A DNA stretch of 64,000 nucleotides. Origin: Hellea sp039977295 (GTDB taxonomy: Bacteria > Pseudomonadota > Alphaproteobacteria > Caulobacterales > Maricaulaceae). Shown here piece after piece: positions 9,862 to 17,229 of this stretch; the first letter of the stretch is position 1; every line of letters begins with the position of its first letter. The translations under genes were made by a program, and so were the position numbers. Below the pieces are notes generated by a model that was not told the origin of the DNA, ran no database searches, and worked only from the letters and a program-made list of their open reading frames with translations. The DNA lies in contig JBDWDN010000003.1 in the NCBI GenBank assembly GCA_039977295.1, positions 372,001 through 436,000 on the forward strand, read 5' to 3'.

Positions 9862-10326
9862 ATGATTATGCCAAAAGTTTTATTTGTCTGTCTTGGAAAT
9901 ATTTGCCGCTCGCCAACAGCTGAGGCCGTCTTTCGGGCGCGGGCCAAAACCGCCGGGCTAGAGGTTCATATTGAGAGCGCCGGGACAAGCGGCTGGCACA
10001 TAGGCGAGCCCCCGGACCCGCGCAGTATTGAGGCGGGAGAGGCGCGCGGTTATAGCTTTCGAGGGCAGGCCTCGCGTAAAGTCATTCGGGCTGATTTCGG
10101 TGAGTTTGATCATATATTGGCGATGGATTGGAGCAATATAGAGGCGCTGAAAAAACTATGCCCCGAGAGCTATCTGCCGCGCATTGGGCTTTTTCTAGAT
10201 TACGTCCCAAATGCCGCTACCCGAGAAGTCCCAGATCCTTATTACGGTGGCGGCAGTGGCTTCGACCATGTGCTTGACTTGATAGAACAAGCCAGTGACG
10301 GCTTGATTACGGCTTTAAAGGCATGA
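9862..10326 (+). CDS. Low-molecular-weight protein tyrosine phosphatase
   Basis: A cytoplasmic phosphatase with the P-loop CLGNICRS near the N-terminus: C10 is the nucleophile and R16 binds phosphate (CX5R). The general acid Asp sits in the later DPYYGG motif. The length of 154 aa is typical for the family. An AAAAGGAAA stretch gives a good SD before ATG 9862; ATG 9868 is an alternative start. Relatives reset tyrosine-phosphorylated kinases in exopolysaccharide export or act in stress signalling, but no tyrosine kinase or polysaccharide gene is present here. Its stop overlaps the start of the next gene. Confidence 0.93.
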   Translation: MIMPKVLFVCLGNICRSPTAEAVFRARAKTAGLEVHIESAGTSGWHIGEPPDPRSIEAGEARGYSFRGQASRKVIRADFGEFDHILAMDWSNIEALKKLCPESYLPRIGLFLDYVPNAATREVPDPYYGGGSGFDHVLDLIEQASDGLITALKA

Positions 10327-10865
10327 GTTTAAAAAACCGGCCGAATTTGAAAGTTAGAATGTATCTTTCCCTTTTGATTTGGGGGGCATATTTTGGCGTT
10401 GGATTTCTAATTAATTTCACCTTTTTGAGACAATATTATGGATTGATATGGACAATGTCTTCCCTAATCGCGATTCTGCCATATCTATACTGGGCTTATT
10501 TACCCGTGAGGTTTGCTAAAGAGTCAGGTATCGGCTCGAGGTCAGATACATATTATAAGATATGCCTTGCTATATTACCCATCAGTTTTGCTTTACTGGT
10601 TTTTTCCTTTGCAGCCCCGGATGCAATTGTTGAATATAATTTGCAGGGTATTCCAGATATTAGCGGGTTTCTCTTTTTTGCGTCCCTGTTTACGTGTTTT
10701 ATCATTGGGTCACGATCATTAGTGAAAGCGGAGAGGCAGCTTCTCAATAAATCCTCCAATGGTTTCTTGGCGTTTTTAATGTTTGTTTACCTCGTGATAG
10801 GCGTTTTCTTCTTGGTTGGGCGCATGAAGAAACTATATGATAACTCCCTGAGAGTTTTCGATTAA
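10323..10865 (+). CDS. Small integral membrane protein, unknown function
   Basis: Unrecognised protein of 180 aa. Its ATG overlaps the stop of the phosphatase gene (ATGA), which implies translational coupling. About five hydrophobic segments can be read, centred near residues 22, 43, 82, 113 and 147, and the C-terminus is basic (GRMKKLY). There are no recognisable enzymatic motifs. The T-rich segments and lower G+C than the flanks are expected for membrane segments. Coupling with a tyrosine phosphatase is the only functional hint. Confidence 0.75.
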   Translation: MSLKNRPNLKVRMYLSLLIWGAYFGVGFLINFTFLRQYYGLIWTMSSLIAILPYLYWAYLPVRFAKESGIGSRSDTYYKICLAILPISFALLVFSFAAPDAIVEYNLQGIPDISGFLFFASLFTCFIIGSRSLVKAERQLLNKSSNGFLAFLMFVYLVIGVFFLVGRMKKLYDNSLRVFD

Positions 10866-10950
10866 GCGACTTGATTGCGGCACTTAGACAATAGACATCT
10901 GCTTTAAACACCGTTAATTGGGCAAAGAAATTACTCACAAGGTTTTGACC

Positions 10951-11907
10951 ATGACTAAAGGTTTAATCACTGTTTTTGGCGGCTCTGGCTTTCTCGGAAA
11001 ATATGTAATCCGTGAATTGGTCAAAAAAGGGTGGCGTGTGCGCGTCCCTGTGCGCCGTCCGCATACGGCGCAAGAGCTGAAAGTTATCGGAAATGTTGGC
11101 CAAGTCCAGCTTGTTCAAGCGAATTTACGCTTTGAGAAATCTGTTGAGCGGGCTGTCGCGGGTTCCGATGCTGTTATTAATCTGGTCGCTTTGCTCTTTG
11201 AAGAAGGCCAACAAAGCTTTGAGAGCCTGCATGTGCGGGGGGCAGATATGCTTGCAAGAGCCGCCGCGGCGCAAGGGATCACAAATTTTGTGCAAATCTC
11301 TGCCATTGGCGCCGATGCCAATAGTGAGAGCGATTATGCCCGCACCAAAGCCGAAGGCGAGCAGGCCGTTCGCGCCGCTATTCCAAGCGCGGACATTATG
11401 CGTCCCTCAATTATCTTTGGCGCGGAAGATAAGTTCTTTAACCGCTTTGCGTCCATGGCGCAGCTAAGCCCAGCCCTTCCCCTGATTGGCGGCGAAACAA
11501 AGTTCCAACCCGTCTATGTCGGCGATGTCGCCCAAGCGATTGCCAAAGTGGCCAGCCAAGGCACATCCGGTAGCACCTATGAGCTTGGCGGTCCGCGGAC
11601 TTACTCATTCAAAGAGCTTATGCAATTCCTGCTAACAACGATTGACCGTAAACGCTTCCTCGCGCCCGTTCCGTGGTTTGCAGCGAATATGTTAGGCTTT
11701 GCGGGAGAAATTTCAGGAGCTGCGCCTTTCGTGAAACCATTCCTGACGCGCGACCAAGTCAAGAATTTAAAAGTCGACAACGTCGTAGCAGATGACGCGC
11801 TCGGCTTTGCGGAATTGGGCATTCGCCTGGAGACAATCGAAGCAATTGTTCCAACCTATTTGGGGCGTTTTCGCAAATATGGTCAGTTTCATGAAAAGAG
11901 CGCATAG
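10951..11907 (+). CDS. Complex I NDUFA9-like NAD(P)-binding SDR protein
   Basis: An atypical short-chain dehydrogenase. The protein begins MTKGLITVFGGSGFLGKY, whose glycine-rich loop GGSGFLG binds NAD(P)H. Later motifs (VNLVALLFE-like, YARTKAEGE, MRPSIIFG, FQPVYVGDVA) match the family called complex I NDUFA9 subunit, common in alphaproteobacteria. The Tyr of YARTK occupies the SDR catalytic position. The mitochondrial relative is an accessory complex I subunit that holds NADPH; other relatives act in lipid or quinone metabolism, so the exact reaction is open. ATG 10951 (318 aa) is preferred to a TTG at 10918 because it has an AAGG SD and removes an unconserved extension. Confidence 0.85.
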   Translation: MTKGLITVFGGSGFLGKYVIRELVKKGWRVRVPVRRPHTAQELKVIGNVGQVQLVQANLRFEKSVERAVAGSDAVINLVALLFEEGQQSFESLHVRGADMLARAAAAQGITNFVQISAIGADANSESDYARTKAEGEQAVRAAIPSADIMRPSIIFGAEDKFFNRFASMAQLSPALPLIGGETKFQPVYVGDVAQAIAKVASQGTSGSTYELGGPRTYSFKELMQFLLTTIDRKRFLAPVPWFAANMLGFAGEISGAAPFVKPFLTRDQVKNLKVDNVVADDALGFAELGIRLETIEAIVPTYLGRFRKYGQFHEKSA

Positions 11908-11929
11908 GTTTTTCGAATTGCAGACGGAC

Positions 11930-11948
11930 GGCCGCGCGTAAAGCGGCC
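11930..11948. terminator. GC-rich hairpin after the SDR gene
   Basis: GGCCGC-GCGTAAA-GCGGCC, a 6-bp perfect stem, begins 22 bp past the SDR gene stop. There is no T-run, so it is at best a weak or Rho-assisted terminator. Confidence 0.3.
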
Positions 11949-12052
11949 TCTGCCCAAGTTTGACGCGCGTGAATAACGCTTCACAATAACGCGATTTGCC
12001 AGCCATGGTTTTCTGGCTTAAAGCTTCCCGATACAAAAAGGGAGATTTAACC

Positions 12053-12982
12053 ATGACATTCAAAACATTATTTTTAGCCGCAACAGCTTTAACACTGGTC
12101 GCCTGCGGCAATGGCGGTAGCGACGCTAAGGTAGACGCCACAAAGGCGGCAGCAGAGGCCGCTGAAAAGGCGAAAATGGAAATGGCGTCAAAAGCCAATA
12201 GCGCTAAACTTGCAGCTATTTTGGCGGCGCAGCCCGATAAAGCCAAAGCGCGCTATGACTCGCGCCATCCTCAAGAAACGCTTGAGTTCTTCGGTATCAC
12301 GCCGGGCATGACAGTTGTTGAGGCCCTTCCAGGTGGGGGCTGGTATTCCAAAATCTTAGTGCCTTATCTAGGTAATGACGGACATTTGATAGGTGTGGAT
12401 TATTCACTCGCGATGTGGCCTGAATTTGGCGGCTTTGCGACGCCGGAATTTATTGAAGGTAAAAAGACATGGGCCTCTGAATGGGTTGAGGGCGCGCAGG
12501 CCTGGCGGGCAGACTCGACTGGCGATATTTCAGCTTTCGCTTTTGGCGGCCGCGATACAGCCATGGACGGTACAGTGGACGCTGCCCTTTTTGTTCGCGC
12601 TTTGCATAATCTGTCCCGTTTTGAGGATGAAGGTAGCTATATGAGCGAGGCTTTGGCGGATACACATGCCTTATTAAAGACAGGCGGCTTAGTCGGTGTC
12701 GTTCAACATCAAGGCCCAGAAACGAATGAAGATAAATGGGCCGAAGGTGACAATGGCTATCTAAAGAAATCGCAGCTTATCGCGCAATTTAAGGCCGCAG
12801 GTTTTGAGCTGGTCAAAGAATCTGATATTAATGAGAACCCCAATGACGTTCCAACAAATGATGAATTGGTGTGGCGCTTACCACCTTCACTTGGCACGAG
12901 CCGCGAAGATGCAGAGCTTAAAGCCAAAATGGAAGCTATTGGAGAGTCAAACCGCATGACGCTTTTGTTCAAAAAGGTCTAG
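12053..12982 (+). CDS. Lipoprotein-anchored SAM-dependent methyltransferase-like protein
   Basis: A 309-aa protein with a lipoprotein signal peptide (lipobox LVAC), so it is probably exported and lipid-anchored. A long Ala/Lys-rich helix follows. The rest reads as a class I methyltransferase fold of the COG4798 'predicted methyltransferase' type: motif I region VVEALPGGGWYSKIL, then IGVDYS and FVRALHNL. SAM is not expected in the periplasm, so a true methyltransferase activity there is doubtful and the fold may serve another purpose. ATG 12053 was chosen for its strong AGGGAG SD and its signal peptide. It converges on dnaA with a shared terminator. Confidence 0.85.
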   Translation: MTFKTLFLAATALTLVACGNGGSDAKVDATKAAAEAAEKAKMEMASKANSAKLAAILAAQPDKAKARYDSRHPQETLEFFGITPGMTVVEALPGGGWYSKILVPYLGNDGHLIGVDYSLAMWPEFGGFATPEFIEGKKTWASEWVEGAQAWRADSTGDISAFAFGGRDTAMDGTVDAALFVRALHNLSRFEDEGSYMSEALADTHALLKTGGLVGVVQHQGPETNEDKWAEGDNGYLKKSQLIAQFKAAGFELVKESDINENPNDVPTNDELVWRLPPSLGTSREDAELKAKMEAIGESNRMTLLFKKV

Positions 12983-13016
12983 TGTTTAAGAACGTGACTT
13001 AATCTGAACCTGAATC

Positions 13017-13054
13017 AAAAAACCGCCTTTTGCGAATTGCATGAGGCGGTTTTT
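13017..13054. terminator. Bidirectional terminator between the methyltransferase gene and dnaA
   Basis: AACCGCCT at 13021-13028 pairs with AGGCGGTT at 13044-13051. It is flanked by an A-run on the left (13017-13022) and a T-run on the right (13050-13054), so it can terminate transcripts from both converging genes. Confidence 0.85.
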
Positions 13055-13057
13055 CTA

Positions 13058-13089
13058 TATCTAAATTTGGGTTTGTATCTAAATTTGGG
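13058..13089. repeat. Tandem 14-bp direct repeat at the 3' end of dnaA
   Basis: TATCTAAATTTGGG occurs twice, at 13058-13071 and 13076-13089, an 18-bp period. It fills the space between the bidirectional terminator and the dnaA stop codon. Slippage duplication is the simplest explanation. Confidence 0.8.
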
Positions 13090-13093
13090 AAAT

Positions 13094-14620
13094 CTACCGC
13101 TTAAGTGCTGTTTCAACCGCCTCGATTTGGGCGTTGAAGGCGGCATCTTCTGCGCGCAGGGAATCGATGCGTTTGACGGCGTGCATGACCGTCGTGTGAT
13201 CGCGGCCCCCAAAACGGCGGCCAATATCGGGTAGGGATCGCTTGGTTAATTTCTTGGATAGATACATGGCGACTTGACGCGGGCGGGCAATAATCCTGGC
13301 GCGGCGCTTGGATGTCATATCGGTTAAGGTCACGCGAAACTCTTCACAGACGGCTTTTTGAATGCGGTCAACGGTCAGGCGCTGCCCTGTCGTGTAACGC
13401 GAATCCGAGAGTGTTTCCTGCACTGTTTCCAGCGTAATCGGCGTGCCAAGAAATTCGCTCTGGGCGACGATCTGATTAAACGCGCCTTCAAGATCACGCG
13501 GGGTGGCATTCATGCGCGCGGCCAGATGATCACGGGCATTTTGCGGAATGGCCAGCGTATCATTTCCGCTGGCCCGGCGGCGAGCGATAAGACGGTCAAG
13601 AATACGTAAGCGTAATTCATAATCAGCAGAGCCAATTTTACAGACGAGGCCAGAGGAGAGGTAAGATTTAAGGCGTTCACTGGCTTTTTCAATCTTATCA
13701 GGGTGGCGATCAGCGGCGATAAGGATTTGACGGCCTTGATCCACCAGCGAAACGAGCGTGTGCAGTAGTTCTTCTTGGCTGCCAGGTTTGTCTGCGATGA
13801 AATGCGCGTCATCAATGATCAGCAGGTCAACATCGCGCAAGCTTGATTTAAAGCTATCAATCGCGTCGCGGCCATTGCCGCCGCGCACGGAGCTCACAAA
13901 AGCGCTGACAAAGGCTTCGGAGGAGATGAGTTTTACGCGGTGATTAGGGTCTGTTTGTTTTACAGCCTCTTCAATCGCATAGAGCAGGTGAGTTTTACCC
14001 ATGCCATTTGTGCCGTGAATGACGATCGGGTTATATTGTGCGGCCCGGCAGCTCGCGATTTGACGGGCGACAGCGAAAGCAAGCTCATTCGAGGCTCCAA
14101 CAACAAAGTTATCGAAGGTAAAGCGGTCACGCGGGCTCTCACCGCCCTTCTTGCCTTCTGCGGCTGACATGGGAGCGTCCTCAAAGGGTGAGGGAATGGC
14201 GTTGGCGGCGGAGGCTCCGCCCTGTTTGGCGCGCGGCTTCGCGCTCGGTATTGGGATGGCCGGGGCATTACCAGCCGCGGCGGAGAACATCACGTCACGG
14301 GCCGGATCGACCATATCGTGTTTTTTCCAAAGGCGGCGAACAGTATCTGCGTAATTGGCCTCGATTTTGGAGGCAATGAAGCGTGTTGGCGCGCTGAGCG
14401 TTACAATACTGTCGGTGGCTGAGGCAACACGAAGACGCCCCGTCCAAGAGCGGTGAATATTCGCGCCCAGAGCATATCCCAGATCATTGCGAACCTTTGA
14501 CCAAGTGTTGTGCGCGCTCTGTAAGGGGGGTTCGCCCGTATAGAGATCAGGCGCCGGACGATCAGCTCTTGAACCGGCTTTTGGGGCAAGTTCAGACAAA
14601 ATGTGATCGTTGTCAGCCAT
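13094..14620 (-). CDS. dnaA: Chromosomal replication initiator protein DnaA
   Basis: The initiator ATPase that binds DnaA boxes and melts oriC. Domain I begins after a 35-residue extension (AHNTWSKVRNDLG, about 36-100), and a low-complexity domain II linker runs from about 110 to 165. The AAA+ domain has Walker A GTNGMGKT at 203-210 and Walker B LLIIDD at 266-271, followed by AHF where most DnaA proteins have IQF. The C-terminal DNA-binding domain carries the DnaA signature GGRDHTTVMHA at 471-481. The length of 508 aa is in the alphaproteobacterial range. The gene is followed on the same strand only by the shared terminator; upstream lies a 480-bp gap with candidate promoters and five GANTC sites. 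The neighbours rpsT, the hydratase gene and mutM match the usual order in related alphaproteobacteria. Confidence 0.98.
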   Translation of the reverse strand: MADNDHILSELAPKAGSRADRPAPDLYTGEPPLQSAHNTWSKVRNDLGYALGANIHRSWTGRLRVASATDSIVTLSAPTRFIASKIEANYADTVRRLWKKHDMVDPARDVMFSAAAGNAPAIPIPSAKPRAKQGGASAANAIPSPFEDAPMSAAEGKKGGESPRDRFTFDNFVVGASNELAFAVARQIASCRAAQYNPIVIHGTNGMGKTHLLYAIEEAVKQTDPNHRVKLISSEAFVSAFVSSVRGGNGRDAIDSFKSSLRDVDLLIIDDAHFIADKPGSQEELLHTLVSLVDQGRQILIAADRHPDKIEKASERLKSYLSSGLVCKIGSADYELRLRILDRLIARRRASGNDTLAIPQNARDHLAARMNATPRDLEGAFNQIVAQSEFLGTPITLETVQETLSDSRYTTGQRLTVDRIQKAVCEEFRVTLTDMTSKRRARIIARPRQVAMYLSKKLTKRSLPDIGRRFGGRDHTTVMHAVKRIDSLRAEDAAFNAQIEAVETALKR

Positions 14621-14707
14621 CGACGATACTCCGCATGCTCTTACATGGCTCGCAACGCTAAGCCATTGTTATATAATAATAATAATATGGATTGAAGCTC
14701 TGTGAGG

Positions 14708-14855
14708 GACTCACAAAACTTCGTTTCCCCTTGAAAACAGACGCGCCCGTCAGCCCTGTCTTGCCCCTTTTAAACCGACTCTTTTCGCTTTCGTCAACAG
14801 CAATGAGTCGCAATATCGACATCATTTTCTGTTGACTCAAAAAAACCTAGGAATC
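14708..14855. promoter_or_regulatory. Cluster of five GANTC (CcrM-type) methylation sites upstream of dnaA
   Basis: GACTC at 14708-14712, GACTC at 14777-14781, GAGTC at 14805-14809, GACTC at 14834-14838 and GAATC at 14851-14855. Five sites in 148 bp compares with about one per 256 bp expected by chance at equal base use. One site lies in the spacer of the candidate dnaA promoter. In Caulobacter, CcrM methylation of GANTC couples dnaA expression to passage of the replication fork, so a similar clock is likely here (inference). Confidence 0.7.
14769..14797 (-). promoter_or_regulatory. Candidate sigma-70-type promoter of dnaA (proximal)
   Basis: On the minus strand, TTGACG (14797-14792) is separated by exactly 17 bp from TTTAAA (14774-14769). 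A GANTC site sits inside the spacer. It lies about 150 bp upstream of the dnaA start codon. This is a sequence match only. Confidence 0.45.
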
Positions 14856-14898
14856 GCAAAGAACTAGCCGTTAACTTTTTTTCTGGGTACTCCAAAAT

Positions 14899-14927
14899 TT
14901 TACAGTTGAGGCTTTGTAGAGCGTCAA
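14899..14927 (-). promoter_or_regulatory. Candidate second promoter of dnaA (distal)
   Basis: On the minus strand, TTGACG (14927-14922) is separated by 17 bp from TGTAAA (14904-14899). It has the same -35 hexamer as the proximal candidate. The remainder of the 14621-15050 gap holds an AT-rich patch (14671-14688) near dnaA; no consensus DnaA box was found, so this gap is probably not oriC. Confidence 0.35.
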
Positions 14928-15050
14928 TATCGCCAAGGTAAGCCCAGCAAACTCAACCGAAGGGAGAGTGGTTAGTGGAGACAAAGAATATTGCGAAGGG
15001 TGAGGGGGCTTTTCTCCAGCGTAGCACTCGCTTTCAGAAATTATAGCCAC

Positions 15051-15075
15051 AAAAAAAGGCCACTCAAAGCGGCCT
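15051..15075 (-). terminator. Rho-independent terminator of rpsT
   Basis: On the minus strand, AGGCCGC-TTTGA-GTGGCCT (7-bp stem with one G-T pair) is followed by seven T residues. It begins 27 bp past the rpsT stop. Confidence 0.85.
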
Positions 15076-15101
15076 CATTTCAAGTAATTTTAGGTGGCGG
15101 C

Positions 15102-15365
15102 TTAAGCGATGGCTTTAACGCGCTTAGACAGGCGTGAGATCTTACGCGCTGCTGTGTTCTTGTGAAAGACGCCTTTTGAGACAGCGCGCATCATAACAGG
15201 CTCAGCTGCCTTAAGAGCGGCAGTCGCTGCGGCCTTGTCGCCTTTGGTGATCGCATCTTCGACATTGCGAAGGTTAGATTTCACCATTGTGCGGCGATTA
15301 CGGTTTACGTCAGTTTTGCGCGCCTGCGAACGGACGGCTTTTTTGGCTGATGAAGTATTTGCCAT
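15102..15365 (-). CDS. rpsT: 30S ribosomal protein S20
   Basis: An 87-aa, Lys/Arg/Ala-rich protein starting MANTSSAKKAVRSQARK and containing VSKGVFHKNTAARKISRL near the C-terminus, the typical S20 signature. It binds the 16S rRNA 5' domain during 30S assembly. It has its own terminator and lies upstream of dnaA on the same strand, the usual arrangement in this group. The about 100-bp gap before it should hold its promoter, and S20 genes are often autoregulated at translation. Confidence 0.98.
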   Translation of the reverse strand: MANTSSAKKAVRSQARKTDVNRNRRTMVKSNLRNVEDAITKGDKAAATAALKAAEPVMMRAVSKGVFHKNTAARKISRLSKRVKAIA

Positions 15366-15463
15366 GTATTCCTCGGTTTTGGCTGCCCATATTGGCAGGA
15401 TAGAATTTCAAGGGCCGCCTATAGACGCGCGAAGTTAGCGCGTCAACAGGCATATCACACCTT

Positions 15464-16237
15464 TTATTTGTTCTTGAAGTGCGGCTTACGTTTCTCGCTA
15501 AAAGCCGCCATTCCTTCTTTTTGGTCTTGGGTGGTAAACATGCTTTGGAACAAGCGGCGTTCAAAGTGAATGCCTTGGGTCAATGTCATGTCAAAGGCGG
15601 TGTTAATCGTTTCTTTGGTCATCATCGCGATGGGCTGGCTTTGGGCCGCGATTTTTGCGGCGGCTTCTTGGACGACATCCATGAGATTATCGAGCGGAAC
15701 AACGCGGGAGACGAGATTAGAGGTCAAAGCCTCCTGCGCGTCCATCATGCGGCCTGTCAGGCACATATCCATGGCTTTGGACTTGCCGACAGCGCGGACA
15801 AGGCGCTGCGTGCCGCCAATACCAGGCATAACGCCCAGATTAATCTCGGGCTGTCCAAATTTGGCGTTATCTGCTGCAATAATGAAATCACACATCATCG
15901 CAATTTCGCAGCCGCCGCCTAGAGCGTAACCTGATACGGCGGCAATTATGGGCTTACGAAAGCGCGCAATGGCTTCGTGATGCTGGAACATATTGTTCTT
16001 ATAAATGTCGAGATACTCAAGATCTGCCATCTCTTTAATATCTGCGCCCGCCGCGAAGGCCTTTTCAGAACCCGTTAGGATCACGCAGCCAATAGCATTG
16101 TCTTTCTCTAACTTGGCAAGCGCTTTGGCGACTTCTTCCATCATATCGCTGCGCAGTGCGTTAAGCGCTTTCGGGCGGTCTAGCTTAATCGTCGCAACCG
16201 CGCCGTCCGTTGTCAGTTCAATCATATCATAGCCCAT
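15464..16237 (-). CDS. Enoyl-CoA hydratase (crotonase family)
   Basis: A 257-aa short-chain enoyl-CoA hydratase that adds water to trans-2-enoyl-CoA in beta-oxidation. The oxyanion-hole region is AFAAGADIKEM; the two catalytic glutamates lie in GGGCEIAMMCD and GQPEINLGVMPG, and GGTQRL follows. The start at 16237 (MGYDMIEL) is chosen because AAGGAG lies at ideal spacing; an upstream in-frame codon would add 19 unconserved residues. It is tightly placed in the mutM-hydratase-rpsT-dnaA run that is conserved in Caulobacterales-like genomes, probably from chromosome history rather than function. Confidence 0.95.
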   Translation of the reverse strand: MGYDMIELTTDGAVATIKLDRPKALNALRSDMMEEVAKALAKLEKDNAIGCVILTGSEKAFAAGADIKEMADLEYLDIYKNNMFQHHEAIARFRKPIIAAVSGYALGGGCEIAMMCDFIIAADNAKFGQPEINLGVMPGIGGTQRLVRAVGKSKAMDMCLTGRMMDAQEALTSNLVSRVVPLDNLMDVVQEAAAKIAAQSQPIAMMTKETINTAFDMTLTQGIHFERRLFQSMFTTQDQKEGMAAFSEKRKPHFKNK

Positions 16238-16312
16238 GGGGGACTCCTTAATGTTCCAATTTGGAAATCTATCGGCGGCGTTTACACGCCCCAATCCAGC
16301 CGCGCAACTGCC

Positions 16313-17149
16313 TTATCGCTGACAGGCCTTGCAGTAAAAACTGCTGCGGCCGCTTTGCACAATGCGCTGTATCGGCGCTTCGCAGACTCCGCAGGGCTCG
16401 CCCTCACGCCCATAAACGTCAAAGCTATGTTGGAAATAGCCCAAATCGCCCTCTGTATTGGCAAAATCTTTTAAAGACGACCCGCCGGCCTCTATGGCCT
16501 GAGCAATGACGGTCTTAATATGCCCAACAAGGCTTTCCATTTCTGCGATTGTAAGGCGCCCCGCCATTCGCTTGGGTGAAATATGGGCGCGGTAGAGCGC
16601 TTCGCAGACATATATATTGCCGAGACCCGCAATGACGCGCTGATCAAGGAGCGCGGCCTTAATTTTGCTTTTCTTGCCCTTCAGCTTGGCGCGTAAATCT
16701 GGCGCGTTAAAGCCGTTACCCATCGGTTCGGGGCCCAGATCGTCAAGGCGGTAAGGCTCGTCCTGGCCGATGAGCTCCATAAAGCCAAAGCGGCGCGGAT
16801 CATTAAAGGTCACCCGCGCGCCGCTGCTCATCTCAAATATCACATGATCATGTTTCGGGTTGGTATTATGGGCGTGAACGAAATCGGCGGTCGGGGCTGC
16901 ATCAATCGTGAATCGGCCGCTCATGCCAAGATGCATAAAGAGCCGCTCGCCTGAGGATAATTCGGCCTGTAAGAATTTAGCGCGGCGCGTGAGGCGGGTC
17001 AGCGTAGTGCCCTCGACGCGCTTTATAAAGTTCTCAGCAAACGGAAAGCGCAGATCAGGGCGGTTGAGCTGCACACGGTTAAAGGTGAAACCTTCCATGA
17101 CAGGCGTCAGGCCGCGACGAACAGTTTCAACTTCGGGGAGTTCTGGCAC
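16313..17149 (-). CDS. mutM: Formamidopyrimidine-DNA glycosylase
   Basis: A base-excision repair enzyme that removes 8-oxoguanine and ring-opened purines and cleaves the abasic site. MPELPEVETVRRGL at the N-terminus supplies the catalytic P2 (after Met removal) and E3. A helix-two-turn-helix region (ALLDQRVIAGLGNIYVCEAL) and a C-terminal zinc finger with CGVC and CKAC spaced by 16 residues complete the fold. The length of 278 aa is normal. It lies 75 bp upstream of the hydratase gene on the same strand and is separated from grpE by two strong palindromes. Confidence 0.97.
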   Translation of the reverse strand: MPELPEVETVRRGLTPVMEGFTFNRVQLNRPDLRFPFAENFIKRVEGTTLTRLTRRAKFLQAELSSGERLFMHLGMSGRFTIDAAPTADFVHAHNTNPKHDHVIFEMSSGARVTFNDPRRFGFMELIGQDEPYRLDDLGPEPMGNGFNAPDLRAKLKGKKSKIKAALLDQRVIAGLGNIYVCEALYRAHISPKRMAGRLTIAEMESLVGHIKTVIAQAIEAGGSSLKDFANTEGDLGYFQHSFDVYGREGEPCGVCEAPIQRIVQSGRSSFYCKACQR

Positions 17150-17161
17150 GAAGCGCTTCTA

Positions 17162-17186
17162 ATTTTCGACGCGGGGCGTCGAAAAT
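17162..17186. repeat. Perfect 11-bp-arm palindrome between grpE and mutM
   Basis: ATTTTCGACGC-GGG-GCGTCGAAAAT. Together with the hairpin at 17196-17216 it probably forms the transcript end of grpE or a barrier before mutM. The minus-strand 3' side reads AAAATTAG, with no clean T-run. Confidence 0.6.
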
Positions 17187-17195
17187 AGCGTAGTG

Positions 17196-17216
17196 CCGAA
17201 GGGCTTTGCCCTTCGG
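17196..17216. terminator. Strong hairpin downstream of grpE
   Basis: CCGAAGGGC-TTT-GCCCTTCGG, a 9-bp perfect stem 14 bp past the grpE stop. TTTA follows on the plus strand, but no plus-strand gene ends here. It is likely a grpE 3' hairpin. Confidence 0.5.
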
Positions 17217-17229
17217 TTTATAGAGCTGA

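Noticed and set aside
14621..15050. Possible oriC upstream of dnaA
   Set aside because: No consensus DnaA box was found and the AT-rich patch is short; in related alphaproteobacteria oriC is near hemE rather than dnaA.
15020..15050. TAGCACTC resembling half of a CIRCE element
   Set aside because: No matching GAGTGCTA arm at the required spacing and not in front of a chaperone gene.
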